Shown here: positions 47,600 through 59,095 of the stretch, in pieces
Layout: the number at the start of each line of letters is the position of its first letter
Numbering within the stretch: position 1 is the first letter of the stretch
Source: Benincasa hispida
Lineage: Eukaryota > Streptophyta > Magnoliopsida > Cucurbitales > Cucurbitaceae
Assembly (NCBI RefSeq): GCF_009727055.1
Contig: NC_052356.1
Coordinates: forward strand, 4,691,193-4,755,192
Length of the DNA stretch: 64,000 nt
Direction: 5' to 3'
Notes under the pieces: generated by a model
What the model saw: the letters and a program-made list of their open reading frames with translations, nothing else
The model's database searches: none
What the model was told of the DNA's origin: nothing
Position numbers and translations under genes: made by a program

Positions 47600-48514
47600 T
47601 GTTGGAGATTTGGTTTGTTGGCGTTATAATTTTCTCTAAGGTAGTGGCTCTACAAATGTCTCAAATAATGTACTAACATCAGGATTTGACATCAGAATAT
47701 TTTCCTGCAAAATACTTTCATAATCTAGAAATATTTGACAGATTTATGTAGTCTAATATTTTCCTTTATTGCGGCGTGGCTTATTTTCTCCTATTTGGGA
47801 GATGTTTCCTTTTCTAGATTTGTCTAAGGAAGGAGTCTTTTGGTATGCTTTTGATAAGCAATTTTTTATTACGCCGATTTGAGTTTTTGGGAGCAAGACA
47901 TTTGCAGCCTTCGACCGAATTGTTCTACATTGTGATCTTGCTTGTTGCTCACTTTATTCCGTTTTGGAAGTTATTCTTCCGTTGAATACAAGACTTTGAA
48001 GATTATTACAGCTTAGGAGAAGCCTAAGTCCTAGCTGCCAAAGAAGGGATTCTCAGTCTTAGGGGGAGCCTAAGACTTAGCTTTGAAAAAAGGGAGTCTT
48101 TCATCTTAAGGGGTTCCTAAGTGATATCAGTGAAGGGAGTTCATTGACATTAGGAAAGATATTATCGTGAGAGGGAGTCTCACACACTGTTAGATGCTGA
48201 AGTATTCATTGCTAATATTAACATACTTAGAAGGAACCTAAGTTTAGTTGAGAGGGAGTCTCACGTCTAGGGTGAGCTTAGGTGACGTGTGACTTAAGCT
48301 CTATGTAAGCCGCTATAGTAGTTGGAGTATTACAGATAAGTACTACGTTGTAAATTACTTAATTCTTTAATATTAGCGGACGATCTTTCCTGAGCATTCG
48401 ATCCCCCAGATGTAGATGTTTGTAACCGAACTGGGTTACCAACTGCTGTGTGTCTTTACTTGTTTTATTGCTATTGAAATTTTTGTTGTTACTGTCAGTG
48501 CTTTTAGCTTAACA
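47600..48514 (+). repeat. LTR of the second copia lineage
   Basis: TGTTGGAGATTTGG begins right after AAAGGGGAAGA, and the LTR ends near GCTTAACA at 48514, about 915 bases. It has GGGAG-TC and CCTAAG repeats (48040-48280) and ends with the phrase CCGAACTGGGTTACCAA, frequent at the end of such LTRs. The sequence 48515-49283 is AT-rich with no gene I can support. Confidence 0.7.
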
Positions 48515-49283
48515 ACCACATATTGAGTGAAGAGTCATGCTAATACTTTTTCACATAATTTTCACTCTTGGTTTGTGATCAGATTTGGTTTTAACAATAT
48601 TTATTGCCATGATGGTTACTTGTATTTTTCACTATTGTTTTTCTTTGGGAGCTTTGAAAGTGAAATATAGTTATGAAAACTTTCATTTTGCTGAGCAATG
48701 CTGTAATTCTTTCATGTTTTGAGTATATGTGTTTTCATTGGAGGATGATTTTCTATAAAATAAGTGTAACTCTTCTTTTCCATTAGAATCATTAGCCCTT
48801 TTTTTAGTGGGATCTCAATTGCATTATAATGTTAAAGATGTGATGAACTATTTGGTATTTATACTTTTGTTTCAAAATGATGTTTGCTTCAAAAACCTTT
48901 TGTTGAACTTTTGTTATGCAAACTTGTGATAACTAGTGTCGGTACTAATTTTGTTCATCTTTTAATTGATGTAACTTGATAATTATAACTTAGGTTGATA
49001 TTACTTGAACTCACTTATTAGAAAATTAACAACTTTTCTTGTAAACTTATGGTCAAATTGGTATTATTTCATTTTGTTTCAATGATAGTATTGAAAATGT
49101 ATATCTTCTCTTATAATTTTTGGATTAAATATAAATTGATTAGTTGATTCATAATTTTTCCAAAGGATTATTATATTTTAAAGTTTTATAACAGGTTTAT
49201 ATATTAAATAAGATATTATTTTTTAATTAATAAAATACTTTTACCGAAGTTTTCTATAACGTCAGTACATCATTGTTTTAAAT

Positions 49284-49485
49284 AGAGGTGTTCAAATAAT
49301 CCGACAACTCGAACAACTTGGACTACCGAACCCAAAATGTAAGAATTGGGTTAGGTTAGTTTTGTTCTTAGGTTAGGTTGGGTTGGGTGAAACTTTTTCT
49401 ATTTTTGTTTGGTTGGGTTAGGTTGGGTCGTGGGTTGGTTAAAAAAAATTTAGGTTGACTCAACCCAATCCAAAATATATTTCTC
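49284..49485. repeat. GGTTGGGTT-type short interspersed repeat
   Basis: AGAGGTGTTCAAATAAT followed by clusters of GGTTAGGTTGGGTTGGG and closing with ACTCAACCCAATCC. A relative lies at 57367-57530, starting AGAGGTGTTCATGGGTTGGG. The start phrase and inverted ends suggest a small non-autonomous DNA transposon. It is not a telomere array (the unit is not TTTAGGG). Confidence 0.5.
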
Positions 49486-49692
49486 TTTATTTAAAGTTCG
49501 ATTACTTTGTATTGATTAATTTGTGAATTTTTAATATTTTTTTAAATTGTTATGATATTTGTCTTTGTTTAATTTTGCAATAAATATTAGCACTTGAATT
49601 TTATGAGATTTTAGTTTTTTATATGTTTCTAAAACTTAACATTTAGTGACGAATAATCGGTGTCACTCTATAAGTCAAATAGTGACAAAGAA

Positions 49693-50900
49693 TGTCACAC
49701 CCCGCACATTTTTTTAGTAATAATGTAATTTCAGTAACTTTATTATTTGGAATTTCAGTCATTGTTATTAGTTGGAGGGCATTTTTGGAATTTTAGACTT
49801 CAAGTATAAGTGCGAAAATTTAACTGTTGGCGTGAAATTATTCAATTTGAAATTCAAATTGAAAATTAATAGCAGTAATTAATTTTCTTTTGAAACAGAA
49901 AGGAACTTAATAGTATAAACCGGAAAGGAATTAAATGTAATTATATTTACTTCCTTTTTTGTTTTATTATTATTGTTTTTGTTGTTTTTTTTGTTTATAA
50001 AAAGTCAAACCCCACCCCCATTTTCTTCCTCACGTTCGTGAGCCCGTCCAACGCCGCCCAAAGCCGCCGCGTCAGTTTCTTCTTCATGACCTCCATCTAC
50101 CACTGCTCAAGCGTCATTCGCTTTTGCCGTCACTAGATCTATCGATTTGGGTAAGATTTCTGCCGTTTGAGTTTGTTTTCGGTTGATTCTTGAATACTCA
50201 TTTACTTTTGGCATCAATTGGTTCATACCCATTGTGTATCAACTTTGGATTCAAGTTTGTGAAGGTATTGTGTTTCCTTCGGGATTCACCAGTTTGTGTC
50301 TCCTTCGGGATTCACCAGTTTGTGTCTCCTTCGGGTGTCACCAGAGGTAGTGGGCATACTTAACTACAGTAGAATAGAACTCAGTCTCCTTCTTGTTTCA
50401 TGTGCATATGTGTCCCATGAGGACTAGAGCAATTTATAAGTTTCACTAGAGGTGGGTATCTAGAGGACATAGATGTCCAGCCTGACCCCAGTAGTGGGGT
50501 TACTTACTCAGTATTTCATAATCATTCTTTCTCATGTTGTTGTTTCTGGTAAGGGTAGAGATGCACTGGCGATGGACAAGCGGAATTCGTGATCGAGCCA
50601 CTGGGACTAGTTTTTACGCTTCCGCATCATGAAATTTAGAGTTCTTTTCATGTTTCTCTTAACTTTTAGTTTTGATCTTTAAAACTTACTTTAAGAATTC
50701 GTTTTTCAGACTCATTTACTATCCTTTATGATTTATAGGTACCCTACTATTGTTTTAGTATTTGAATTTAATGAAAGTCTTTTGAACTTACCTTATTTAA
50801 TTAACATTTATTTCACCATAACCGAGTGTCGTTTTGAGTTTCATGCATGCATGTATTTAGTAACGACCTAATTTAAGTCCTAGGGGGTCCTGTCATTACA
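49693..50900 (+). repeat. 5' LTR of the Tekay-like element (1.2 kb)
   Basis: Collinear with the 3' LTR at both ends. It carries only three units of the 26 bp minisatellite (about 50268-50342) and lacks about 0.85 kb that the 3' LTR has between GTTTGTGAAGG (54690) and the minisatellite (55571). Confidence 0.88.
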
Positions 50901-50902
50901 GT

Positions 50903-50914
50903 TGGTATCAGAGC
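50903..50914 (+). promoter_or_regulatory. Primer-binding site, initiator tRNA-Met
   Basis: TGGTATCAGAGC, the standard plant complement of the initiator tRNA-Met 3' end, two bases after the LTR. Confidence 0.95.
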
Positions 50915-53284
50915 CCATGTTTTGGGTTCTGTAGACTGACTTACTATGTAAGTCTAGATTGTCCCTGTGGCCCATGAACGGATTCCTCGTCATCGCCGGA
51001 TACGTCTTATCAATTACAAGTTTTATGATAGTTGTGCATTAAAATATTTGTTTAAGCTAATACTAGATCAGTGACTCGTTAGAAGTTATTATAAGAGGAT
51101 TATCAGGTACGACACTATGGGGTTAACTAGGTCATGGAAATTATGTTAGAAACGAACAAATATATGCCTCAGTTCAGCAATGCTAAAGAATGATGAAACT
51201 ATGTAGAGTTATGACAATTTAGGAATGAAGGTATTTAAATGTTTAAGCTAAAGAATAAAATTGTCGAGACAAGAATTGATCAAGGACTAGTGTTATGTTT
51301 TGTGTTGGATAGTGCAATCGGTGGTAGTATAAATTTCTTCACAGGCACATACTCAAGTATAAGGTTAAAAGTTGTTTTATGGATAAGAAGGAGAAAAAGA
51401 AGAGACTATGGATTTATTAAAGGTCCTGAGATATTAAAACTAAATATTTTGAGAGGAATTTTGGAAAGGATTAATAAGATAATCAATTTGGTAATACTAC
51501 GACTTGATGGATTAGGTAAAGTATGTGTAGTGATATGAAGGATTCTTTTGGAATATCTAGCTAAGTTGATGTCATTAACGGAAGCCAAAATAGTTGGATA
51601 TGAGTTTAGACTTAAAGGGGATAAAGCAAAATGTTATTTGTTTGGGTTGAAGGATTATTTTAGAGTACCTAGATTAATTAAATTCATAGTCTTATTGTGA
51701 TAAGGAGATCCAAGTTACGCAAATTTGAAAAAACAAAAGTCTTTTGGAGTTTAAAAGTATGCAAATTGGCAAAGGAGAATTCTACGAGATGGAAATTCTT
51801 AGTGAGAAAGATAATACTTCTAGAGGAGTTAAGTAAAATATAACTTAGTAAAGAGATTATGTTCCAATTGGACAGTGAAAAAAAAAAAGGTGTCTTGAAT
51901 TTAGTGGTTTTATCAAAGATAAGTGTAAAGGAGAGAGAAGTATCCAAGGAAGTTTACTTTTTGGCAAGAGAAAGGAATTTAATGTGTTCAATACTCCTAG
52001 TTAAGTATGGTTTGGAGGCAGGATATAAGAGGTTACAAGGTAATTGTTTTGGTGTAAAAGAAAAATATCTAATGATCATGTGGGACTTTGGGACAATATG
52101 TATTAGATGGAAAGATAGCTTACATAGATGATTGGTATGGAACTTTGTTTTAACACAAGAATCTGTTACCGAAACAGAAGGTTGAGAAGGGATAAGTTAA
52201 AATGGAGTTACTAGTAACAGTAGATGTTCGAGAACAATTGATATGGTATGTTGAGGCTTCATTAGTTAAGACGTAAAACATTAAGGGCATTAGTAAGATT
52301 TAAGGGATTTTGACTTTGTGTGCAAATGTTGGAAACATGAACTAGCAAGACCATTAAGTTGATTGAGAAAAGAAAATAATCCAACTCGAGGTAGACAATA
52401 ATGGTATATGAACAAAAGTAAGTAAGTTGGATCTTCCAACATAACCATTGGTATAAGGGATAGACTTGGCAATAAAGTTGAGTTGATAGTAAGAAGTTGC
52501 TAAAAGTGGTTTTGAAGCATTACAAGATAGTATGTATTCTCTTGCATGGGCAATGAGTTAACTAGCATTAGGGAGTACGAGTAATCCAAGCTAGGACTTA
52601 TGAATCAGTAAGGTTTTATTGTTAAAAAAAATGACTTCAAGGATCAATTACAATTATTATGAGGTTATGAAAATGTGTTATCAATTGACTTATGCTTTAG
52701 CATCGAGGGACTTCAAAACCTCATTTTCGGCGGGAATTCTGGACTCGTTCATAGCGGGGTTTAAATAATGATATGTGATTGTTTCAAGCCTAAAGAATAA
52801 TATGAGGATGGCTCAAGCAAGTTTTATAGCTCATGACAGCATAGAGCCTCATGATGAGTTTTTCATGAATGTGAGACTTAATTAGACAGAGTTATTCTCA
52901 GACATTTAGACCCTAGGAAAGACATCACAGTTGGCGCTTCTAAAGTAGAAGCAGTTTTCAGTTGACTAGATTTGTTCTGGTGCGTATCTTCAGATGACGC
53001 ATTATATAGTATGACCAATTTCTTCACTGCACATATGAAGTTTTCCCTGTGACATGGTAGGCTCAGATATATGTTTTTAGTATATAAGACTTTCTTAACT
53101 TCATGACCATTTTCACAGTTCTCAGCTCGGACGTGTAGAAGTGTTACTGATTTTCAACATCTTAAGTTTCATAGTTATTTATGGAAAGGATTGTTACACC
53201 TCTTTTGGTACTAGTTTCAGCTATGTCAAACGATGACCCTCGTTTTACATCTAGTTTTTTTTTTTAAGAGTCTCCAGTTAGCAT

Positions 53285-54083
53285 AGGGTACTCGATTGGA
53301 TTTTGGAACAATTTTCACCCATAGACTGATGGTCAAATAGAACATCTGAACCAGATATTGGAAGATATGTTGTGCGCTTATGCACTAGAGTTTTCAGGGA
53401 GTTGGGACTCTCACTTGCATTTAATGGAATTCGCATATAATAATAGTTATTTGCCACTGGAACTTTGCCATTTGAGGTCCTATATGGAAAGAGTTGCAAG
53501 TCTCCTGTGTGTTGGGATGATGTAGGAGAGAGGAAATTGTTAAGATCTGAATTGGTGCAGACCACGAAGGAGGCAATACAGAAAATCAGGGCTCGTATGC
53601 AAACAGCTCAGAGCAGACAGAAGAGCTATGCCGATGTAAGACGTAAGGACCAGGAATTTGAGACTGGTGTGAAAGTGTTTTTAAAAGTGGCACACATGAA
53701 AGGTATGTTGAGGTTTGGCAGGAAGAGAAAGTTGAGTCCGAGATTCATTGGACCTTTCAAGGTCTTTGAGTGCGTTGGCCCCATAGATTACCGTTTGGCA
53801 TTCCCCCAGCACTGTCTTCAGTTCATAATGTCTTCCATATTTTGATGCTAAGGAAGTATGTGACAGACCCGTCCCATGTAGTTGACTACGAGCCCTTACA
53901 GTTGAATGACAACTTGAGCTACGAGGGGAAGCCTATAGAGATCCTTGCCAGAGAGGTAAAACATTGCGCCACCGGGAGATCGTGCTTATGAAAGTTCTAT
54001 GGAAGAATCATCAGTTCAAGGAGACCACTTTAGAGTGAGAGAATGAGATGAGGACCCAGTACCCGGAGCTTTTTCAAGAATGA
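53285..54083 (+). pseudogene. Integrase C-terminal half of the Tekay-like element, broken
   Basis: Starts in the catalytic-Glu region: HP-stop-TDGQIEHLNQILEDM (Glu kept; the stop at about 53321 replaces a Gln codon), then SWDSHLHLMEFAYNNSY. A frame change near 53455 leads into the open segment 53465-53845 with FEVLYGKSCKSPVCW, QSRQKSYADVRRKDQEFE and LRFGRKRKLSPRFIGPF. A second frame change near 53800 leads to VHNVFHILMLRKYV, DPSHVVDYEPLQ and LAREVKTL, and the last codons (QYPELFQE) end at TGA 54081-54083. Wording matches Tekay/Del chromovirus integrases. RT and gag are not recognisable upstream. Confidence 0.85.
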
Positions 54084-54119
54084 ACTTTCGAGGACGAAAG
54101 TTCTTTGAGGAAGGAAGAA

Positions 54120-56497
54120 TGTAACACCCCGCACAATTTTTAGTAATAATGTAATTTCAGTAACTTTATTATTTGGAATTCCAGTAATTGTTATTAGTTG
54201 AAGGGCATTTTCGAAATTTTGGACTTCAAGTATAAGTGCGGGAATTTAATTGTTGTCATGAAATTATTCAATTTGAAATTAAAATTGAAAATTAATGGCA
54301 GGAATTAATTTTCTTTTGAAACGGAAAGGAATTTAATAGTATAAAACGGAAAGGAATTAAATGTAATTATATTTACTTCCTTTTTTGTTTTATTATTATT
54401 ATTGTTGTTGTTGTTGTTTTTTATAAAAAATCAAACCCCACCCCCATTTTCTTCCTCACGTTTGTGAGATCGTCCGACGCCGCCCAAAGTCGTCGTGTCA
54501 ATTTCTTCTTCATGACCTCCGTCCACCACTGCTCAAGCGTCGTTTGCTTTTGCCATTACTGGATCTATCGATTTGGGTAAGATTTCTTCCGTTTGGGTTT
54601 GTTTTCGGTTGATTTTTGAATACTCATTTACTTTTAGCATCAATTCGTTGATACCCATTGTGGTTCAACTTTGGGTTCAAGTTTGTGAAGGAATTGAGGT
54701 GTTGCTCAGTGAACTTGGAGTTTGTTTTAGCGAGTTTTGGTAAGTTTTATGCTTTGATTACCCTCTTATGGATTAATTTTGGTGGTTGAGAAATTTTGGT
54801 AAAGTCATTTGGAAGTGATTTTTGACGAAGCTACATATGGATAATTTATTTGAGACATTGGTAGTGAAGTATGTATTTGATTCAAGCTTTAACCATGTAA
54901 GCCTAATTTCAAATTATGGTTAGGGGATTGATTCAAGAATTTCATTCAAGATGAAGAAGAGTTTGGTTTGTTAATTATTTTGACTTAAAATTGGAGGTTT
55001 GGAAGGTGAATTCGAATTGGACCACACCTTAGGTAAGGTTATCTGGAAATATTTTTGTAATATTTGGGTGTTTGGAAATTGGCCTTAACTATTAATTTTA
55101 AAGCTTGGTTTATGTTTAGGCTTGATTAAGGATTCAAGAATTTCACAAAGATTCAATTGTTTTTTGGTTCGGCCTAATATCAATGTAAGTAATCTTACTA
55201 CTAGAATTGCCCACGGGCCAGGCATTAGATGTATGCTAGCATGTTAAATGAAGGTTATGGCAGAATGACAACATGAAAGATTGATAGTATGACATGATTA
55301 AAGTATGTTCTATTACGAGATTCGAATTATTTATTTATGCACATAGACACTTGAATGCTAGTATGAGATGGTATGTGCTTCCATGGTTGTATTTAATCTG
55401 ATGATGTTGAGGTATACATGTATGTTGTAGAACCATGATGTTGAGGTATATGTGTATGTTGTAGAGCCATGATGTTAAGGTTTATATGTATGTCATAGAT
55501 TCGTACAATGATGATTATGATGTCGAGACTGTGCAAATATCCTTACTGATTAGTTAGATGCCCATTAGATTTTGTGTTTCCTTCGGGATTCACCAGTTTG
55601 TGTTTCCTTCGGGATTCACCAGTTTGGGTTTCCTTCGGNNNNNNNNNNNNNNAGATTTTGTGTTTCCTTCGGGATTCACCAGTTTGTGTTTCCTTCGGGA
55701 TTCACCAGTTTGGGTTTCCTTCGGGATTCACCAGTTTGGGTTTCCTTCGGGATTCACCAGTTTAGGTTTCCTTCGGGATTCACCAGTTTGGGTTTCCTTC
55801 GGGATTCCCCAGTTTGTGTTTCCTTCGGGATACACCAGTTTGTGTTTCCTTCGGGATTCACCAGTTTGTGTTTCCTTCAGGATTCACCAGTTTGTGTCTC
55901 CTTCGGGATTCACCAGTTTTTGTGTCCTTCGGGATTCACCAGAGGTAGTGGGCATACTTAACTACAATAGGATAGGACTCATCCTCCTTCTTATTTCATG
56001 TGCATATATGTCCCATGAGGACTAAAGCAGTTTATAAGTTTCACCAGAGGTGGGTATCTAGAGGACATAGATGCCCAGCCTGACCCCAGTAGTGGGGTTA
56101 CTTACTGAGTATTTTATACTCATTATTTCTCTTATTGTTGTATCTGGTAAGGGTAGAGATGCACTGGCGATGGACAAGCGAAATTCGTGATCGAGCCACT
56201 ACGACTAGTTTTTACGCTTCCACATCATGAAATTTAGAGTTCTTTTCATGTTTCTCTTAACTTTTAGTTTTGATGTTTAAAACTTACTTTAAGAATCGTT
56301 TTTCAGACTCATTTACTATCCTTTATGATTTATGGGTACCTTACTATTGTTTTAGTATTTGAATTTAATGAAAGTCTTTTGAACTTACCTTATTTAATTA
56401 GCATTTATTTCGCCATAACCGAGTGTCATTTTGAGTTCCATGCATGCATGTATTTAGTAACGGCCTAACTTAAGTCCTAGGGGGTCGGGTCGTTACA
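54120..56497 (+). repeat. 3' LTR of the Tekay-like element (2.4 kb)
   Basis: Twice the length of its partner. Extra: the stretch 54690-55570 and an expanded minisatellite (55571-55942). The ends align with the 5' LTR over about 0.57 kb on the left and 0.56 kb on the right. Confidence 0.88.
55571..55942 (+). repeat. 26 bp minisatellite inside the LTR, with an N gap
   Basis: Units of the form TTTGTGTTTCCTTCGGGATTCACCAG-like 26 bases (T/G variants at one site). I count 3 before the 14 Ns (55639-55652) and 11 after. Sequence just after the gap (AGATTTTGTGTTTCC) repeats the start of the array at 55569, so the gap probably duplicates two or three units. As 26 is not a multiple of 3 and the unit has no stop in any frame, long open frames appear in all three forward frames; they are not genes. 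Confidence 0.93.
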
Positions 56498-56719
56498 AAG
56501 CATGTGTTGCTAAAAATGTGCATTTAGTGACATGTATGTGTTAGTAAAAGTAGTCTTTTAGCGGCGTGCAATAAATACATTACTAAAACCTTTAGCTACG
56601 CAGATATGACAACATGCTTAGCGACACGTGTCTCTGCATTGCTAATATTTTTAGTGGCACGTTTTGAGCTTTAGCGATGCGTTTCGTTCGTTACTAAAAG
56701 TCAATTTTCTTATAGTATA
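56498..56719 (-). mobile_element. End of a CACTA-type DNA transposon
   Basis: On the minus strand the terminus is TACTATAAGAAAATTGACTT, close to the CACTA(C)AAGAAAA end of CACTA/En-Spm elements. Next to it are repeated subterminal motifs (TTAGCGACACGTG, TTAGTGGCACG, TTAGCGATGCG). The same style of motif (TTAGTGACGA, GTGTCACT) precedes the gypsy insertion at 49640-49690. The gypsy element thus lies in this transposon's subterminal region. The other terminus is not visible. Confidence 0.6.
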
Positions 56720-57366
56720 CACAGTTGCAAAATGGTTGTGAGATAAAAAATAGTAGTTCAAAATCTCCCTAAAACATGTTCCTACACATATTAAATAACC
56801 TAAAACAAGTATAAAATCATTTTCAGGTTAGCGATTTCAAGTTTGGAAGCTGCAAGATGTTTGCGAGATGTTTCCTAGGAATAAGCGATTTTGCAGATTG
56901 TTGAACTTTTTGTTTTAATTTTTTTTTTAAATTTTAGCAAGAATTAAAGACTTCTCAATAATCTGAGAACCCATGTTATGGTGGAGTATGGGATGAGAGA
57001 CGAAAAAAAATATATAATGAATACCACAATGTATTGAGACTTATAATTCATGTATATGCTATTTGAAGAATTCAACGAGCCTTTATCTTGTTTCTACATT
57101 ATAAGTGTCTTGGAAAAATATATTACAACAAAGAAATTCTAAAACATGTACCTAAGATGTTCAACACCATATATATTTGTACTTGAAACTTATCATATAT
57201 AATATGTACATGAAATACACATATACACATACATATTATACATGTGTATGAAAATTACAGTCTAAAGATGCTGATACATTTGAAGTTGGAAGAAAATTTC
57301 GAGATGTTTCAAGACAATTACAAGATAGTTGTGAGATTAAAAAAAATACCTAAAATATACACTATA
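56720..57366. other. No gene seen
   Basis: AT-rich sequence with a small ATATGTACATG-type palindromic cluster at about 57190-57250. No open frame or domain worth calling. Confidence 0.5.
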
Positions 57367-57589
57367 CTAGAGGTGTTCATGGGTTGGGTTGGGTTAGATT
57401 TAGGGATATTTTAGGCCCAACCCTATGCTTCGATTTGTGTATTTTTCTAACCCAAACTAACCCTTGTTTAATTATGAACCCGAACCAAACCAATCACAAA
57501 AAAAGTGTTGGGTTGGTTCAGTTCCATCATTTCCTTTAAAAAAAGTGGAGATTTACGAAATATTTCGGATATTTGATAGGCCTCCAATT

Positions 57590-58345
57590 TAGTAGGCGAA
57601 TCATATAGTATTTGGTAGTTCCAGGTAAGCAATTGTAGGGTCTTCGTGGGTGATCGTCTAGTGTTACTCAACGATCGTGTAACAGAGCTAAGCGATCGTA
57701 TAGCATTTAGTAGATGATCATATAGCACTGGGTTGGCGATCGTATAGCATTTGGTAGGCAATCGTATCAAGTAGGTGAGATATAGCATTTTGTTACTCAG
57801 CGATCGTGTNTATAGCATTTGGTAGGCAATCGTATCAAGTAGGTGAGATATAGCATTTTGTTACTCAGCGATCGTGTAGCCAAGCTCAGCGATCGTGTAG
57901 CATTTGGTAGGTGATCATATAGCATTGGGTAGGAAATCATATAGCATTGGATAGGCGATCGTATAGCATTTTGTTACTCAACGTTCATGTAGAAGAGCTA
58001 AGCGATCGTGTAGCCGAGCTCAGCGATCGTGTAGCATTTGATAGGCGATCGTATAGCATTGGGTAGGCGACCGTATAGCATTGGGTAGGCGATCGTATAG
58101 CATTTTTTTACTCAACGTTCGTAGCACAACTAAGCGATCGTTTAGCCGAGATCAACGATCGTGTAGCCGAGCTCAGTGATCGTGTAGCATTTGGTAGGTG
58201 ATCTTCTAGCATTGGGTAGGCGATTGTACACCATTTTGTTACTCAACGATCATGTAGATAATTTATGCGATCGTACACCATTTTGTTACTCAGCGATCGT
58301 GTAGATAATTTATGCGATCGTATAGTATTTTGAAAATGATCGTTT
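57590..58345. repeat. CGATCG-based minisatellite
   Basis: Phrases GCGATCGTATAGCATT-GGTAG and GAGCTCAGCGATCGTGTAGC-like alternate with TTTTGTTACTCAACGATCGTGTAG; the unit is roughly 22-45 bases and the order is mixed. The palindrome CGATCG or its one-base variants (CAATCG, TGATCA, CGTTCG) marks every unit. An N at 57810 lies between two identical 67 bp copies (57743-57809, 57811-57877), so one copy is probably an assembly artefact. Confidence 0.9.
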
Positions 58346-58430
58346 GGATTTGTTAAGCGATTGTCTAGTCTTTGTTTGTCTATTAATATTTTTATGCGAA
58401 CCTTTACTTGACACTTTGTTAGTGTCAAGT

Positions 58431-58454
58431 AATATATATATATATATATATATA
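58431..58454. repeat. (AT)n microsatellite
   Basis: About twelve AT/TA dinucleotides in a row. Confidence 0.95.
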
Positions 58455-58667
58455 AATTGCCTAATAATATTTTTTCTTACTTTAATGGAAAGCCCTAGAT
58501 TTATAACTTCGTTTTCTCCATTTCTCACCTTCACCAAACCCTTGGCCATCCGCATTTCTCCTAATCCAAATTCTGTAGTAGTGAACACATAAGATTCCAC
58601 AATCCACAAGAACAGTATCCAAAATCTATTATAACAAAACAAGTCTCCAAAATTCACAAGAAAAACC

Positions 58668-58800
58668 ATAATGTCTACAAAATTCAAAATATATGAAACA
58701 ATGTTTTCAAATGTCTACAAAATCCATAAGTAAGACTATAATGTAATGTCTACAAAATCCATAAGTAAGACGATACTATAATGTCTACAAAAATCTTCAA
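58668..58800. repeat. ~35 bp tandem repeat
   Basis: AATGTCTACAAAATCCATAAG and TAAGAC-TATAATG blocks recur three to four times, with a more distant relative upstream at 58620-58670. No coding function. Confidence 0.7.
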
Positions 58801-58854
58801 AATCCAATAGATTTTAACGACCCATTCATGATCCTCACAAAACTTGCTCCTTGA

Positions 58855-59095
58855 AGAACCAACCTTTGGACTTGATGATCTTCTTGGACGATCGACCTTT
58901 GGCCTTGTTGATCTTCTTGGATGGATCAACCTTTGGAATTGATGATCTTCTTGGACGATCGGCCTTTGGGCTTGATGATCTTCTGGGACGATCGGTCTTC
59001 GGCTTGTTGATCTTCTTGGACGATTAACTTTTGGGCTTGATGACCTTTTTGGACGATCGGCCTTTTGGCTTGTTGATCTTCTTGGATGATTAGTG
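58855..59095. repeat. ~40 bp tandem repeat coding for a basic motif on the minus strand
   Basis: Units of the type GATGATCTTCTTGGACGATCGGCC-TTTGGGCTT recur about six times at roughly 40-base spacing. The minus strand would read repeated S-K-K-I-I-K-P-K-like and D-R-P-R-R-S-S-like phrases, but there is no start codon or flanking domain, so I do not call a gene. Confidence 0.75.

Larger units (their letters stand above)
49693..56497 (+). mobile_element. Tekay/Del-like Ty3/gypsy element with unequal LTRs
   Basis: 5' LTR 49693-50900 (TGTCACACCCCGCAC to GTCATTACA), initiator-Met primer-binding site 50903-50914, a decayed interior, polypurine tract GAGGAAGGAAGAA (about 54107-54119), and 3' LTR 54120-56497 (TGTAACACCCCGCAC to GTCGTTACA). 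Flanks AAGAA (49688-49692) and AAGCA (56498-56502) are a four-of-five target duplication. From about 50930 to 53280 the interior contains no domain I can name; the open frames at 51239-51538 and 51859-52131 resemble nothing I recognise. Only the integrase end is legible. Confidence 0.88.

Noticed and set aside
49340..49440. Interstitial telomere (GGTTGGG/GGTTAGG runs)
   Set aside because: The words are GGTTAGGTTGGGTT mixtures, not TTTAGGG, and a relative with the same start phrase exists at 57367, so it is an interspersed repeat.
55571..55942. CRISPR-like array or repeat protein gene
   Set aside because: Units are directly abutting with no unique spacers, and this is a plant LTR. The long open frames in three frames follow from a stop-free 26 bp unit.
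57590..58345. Array with regular spacers resembling a CRISPR or binding-site array
   Set aside because: Spacers are themselves repeated words and the spacing is irregular; a minisatellite explains it.
58310..58687. Minus-strand 125-residue gene
   Set aside because: It spans the (AT)n run and the CGATCG minisatellite, with no domain.
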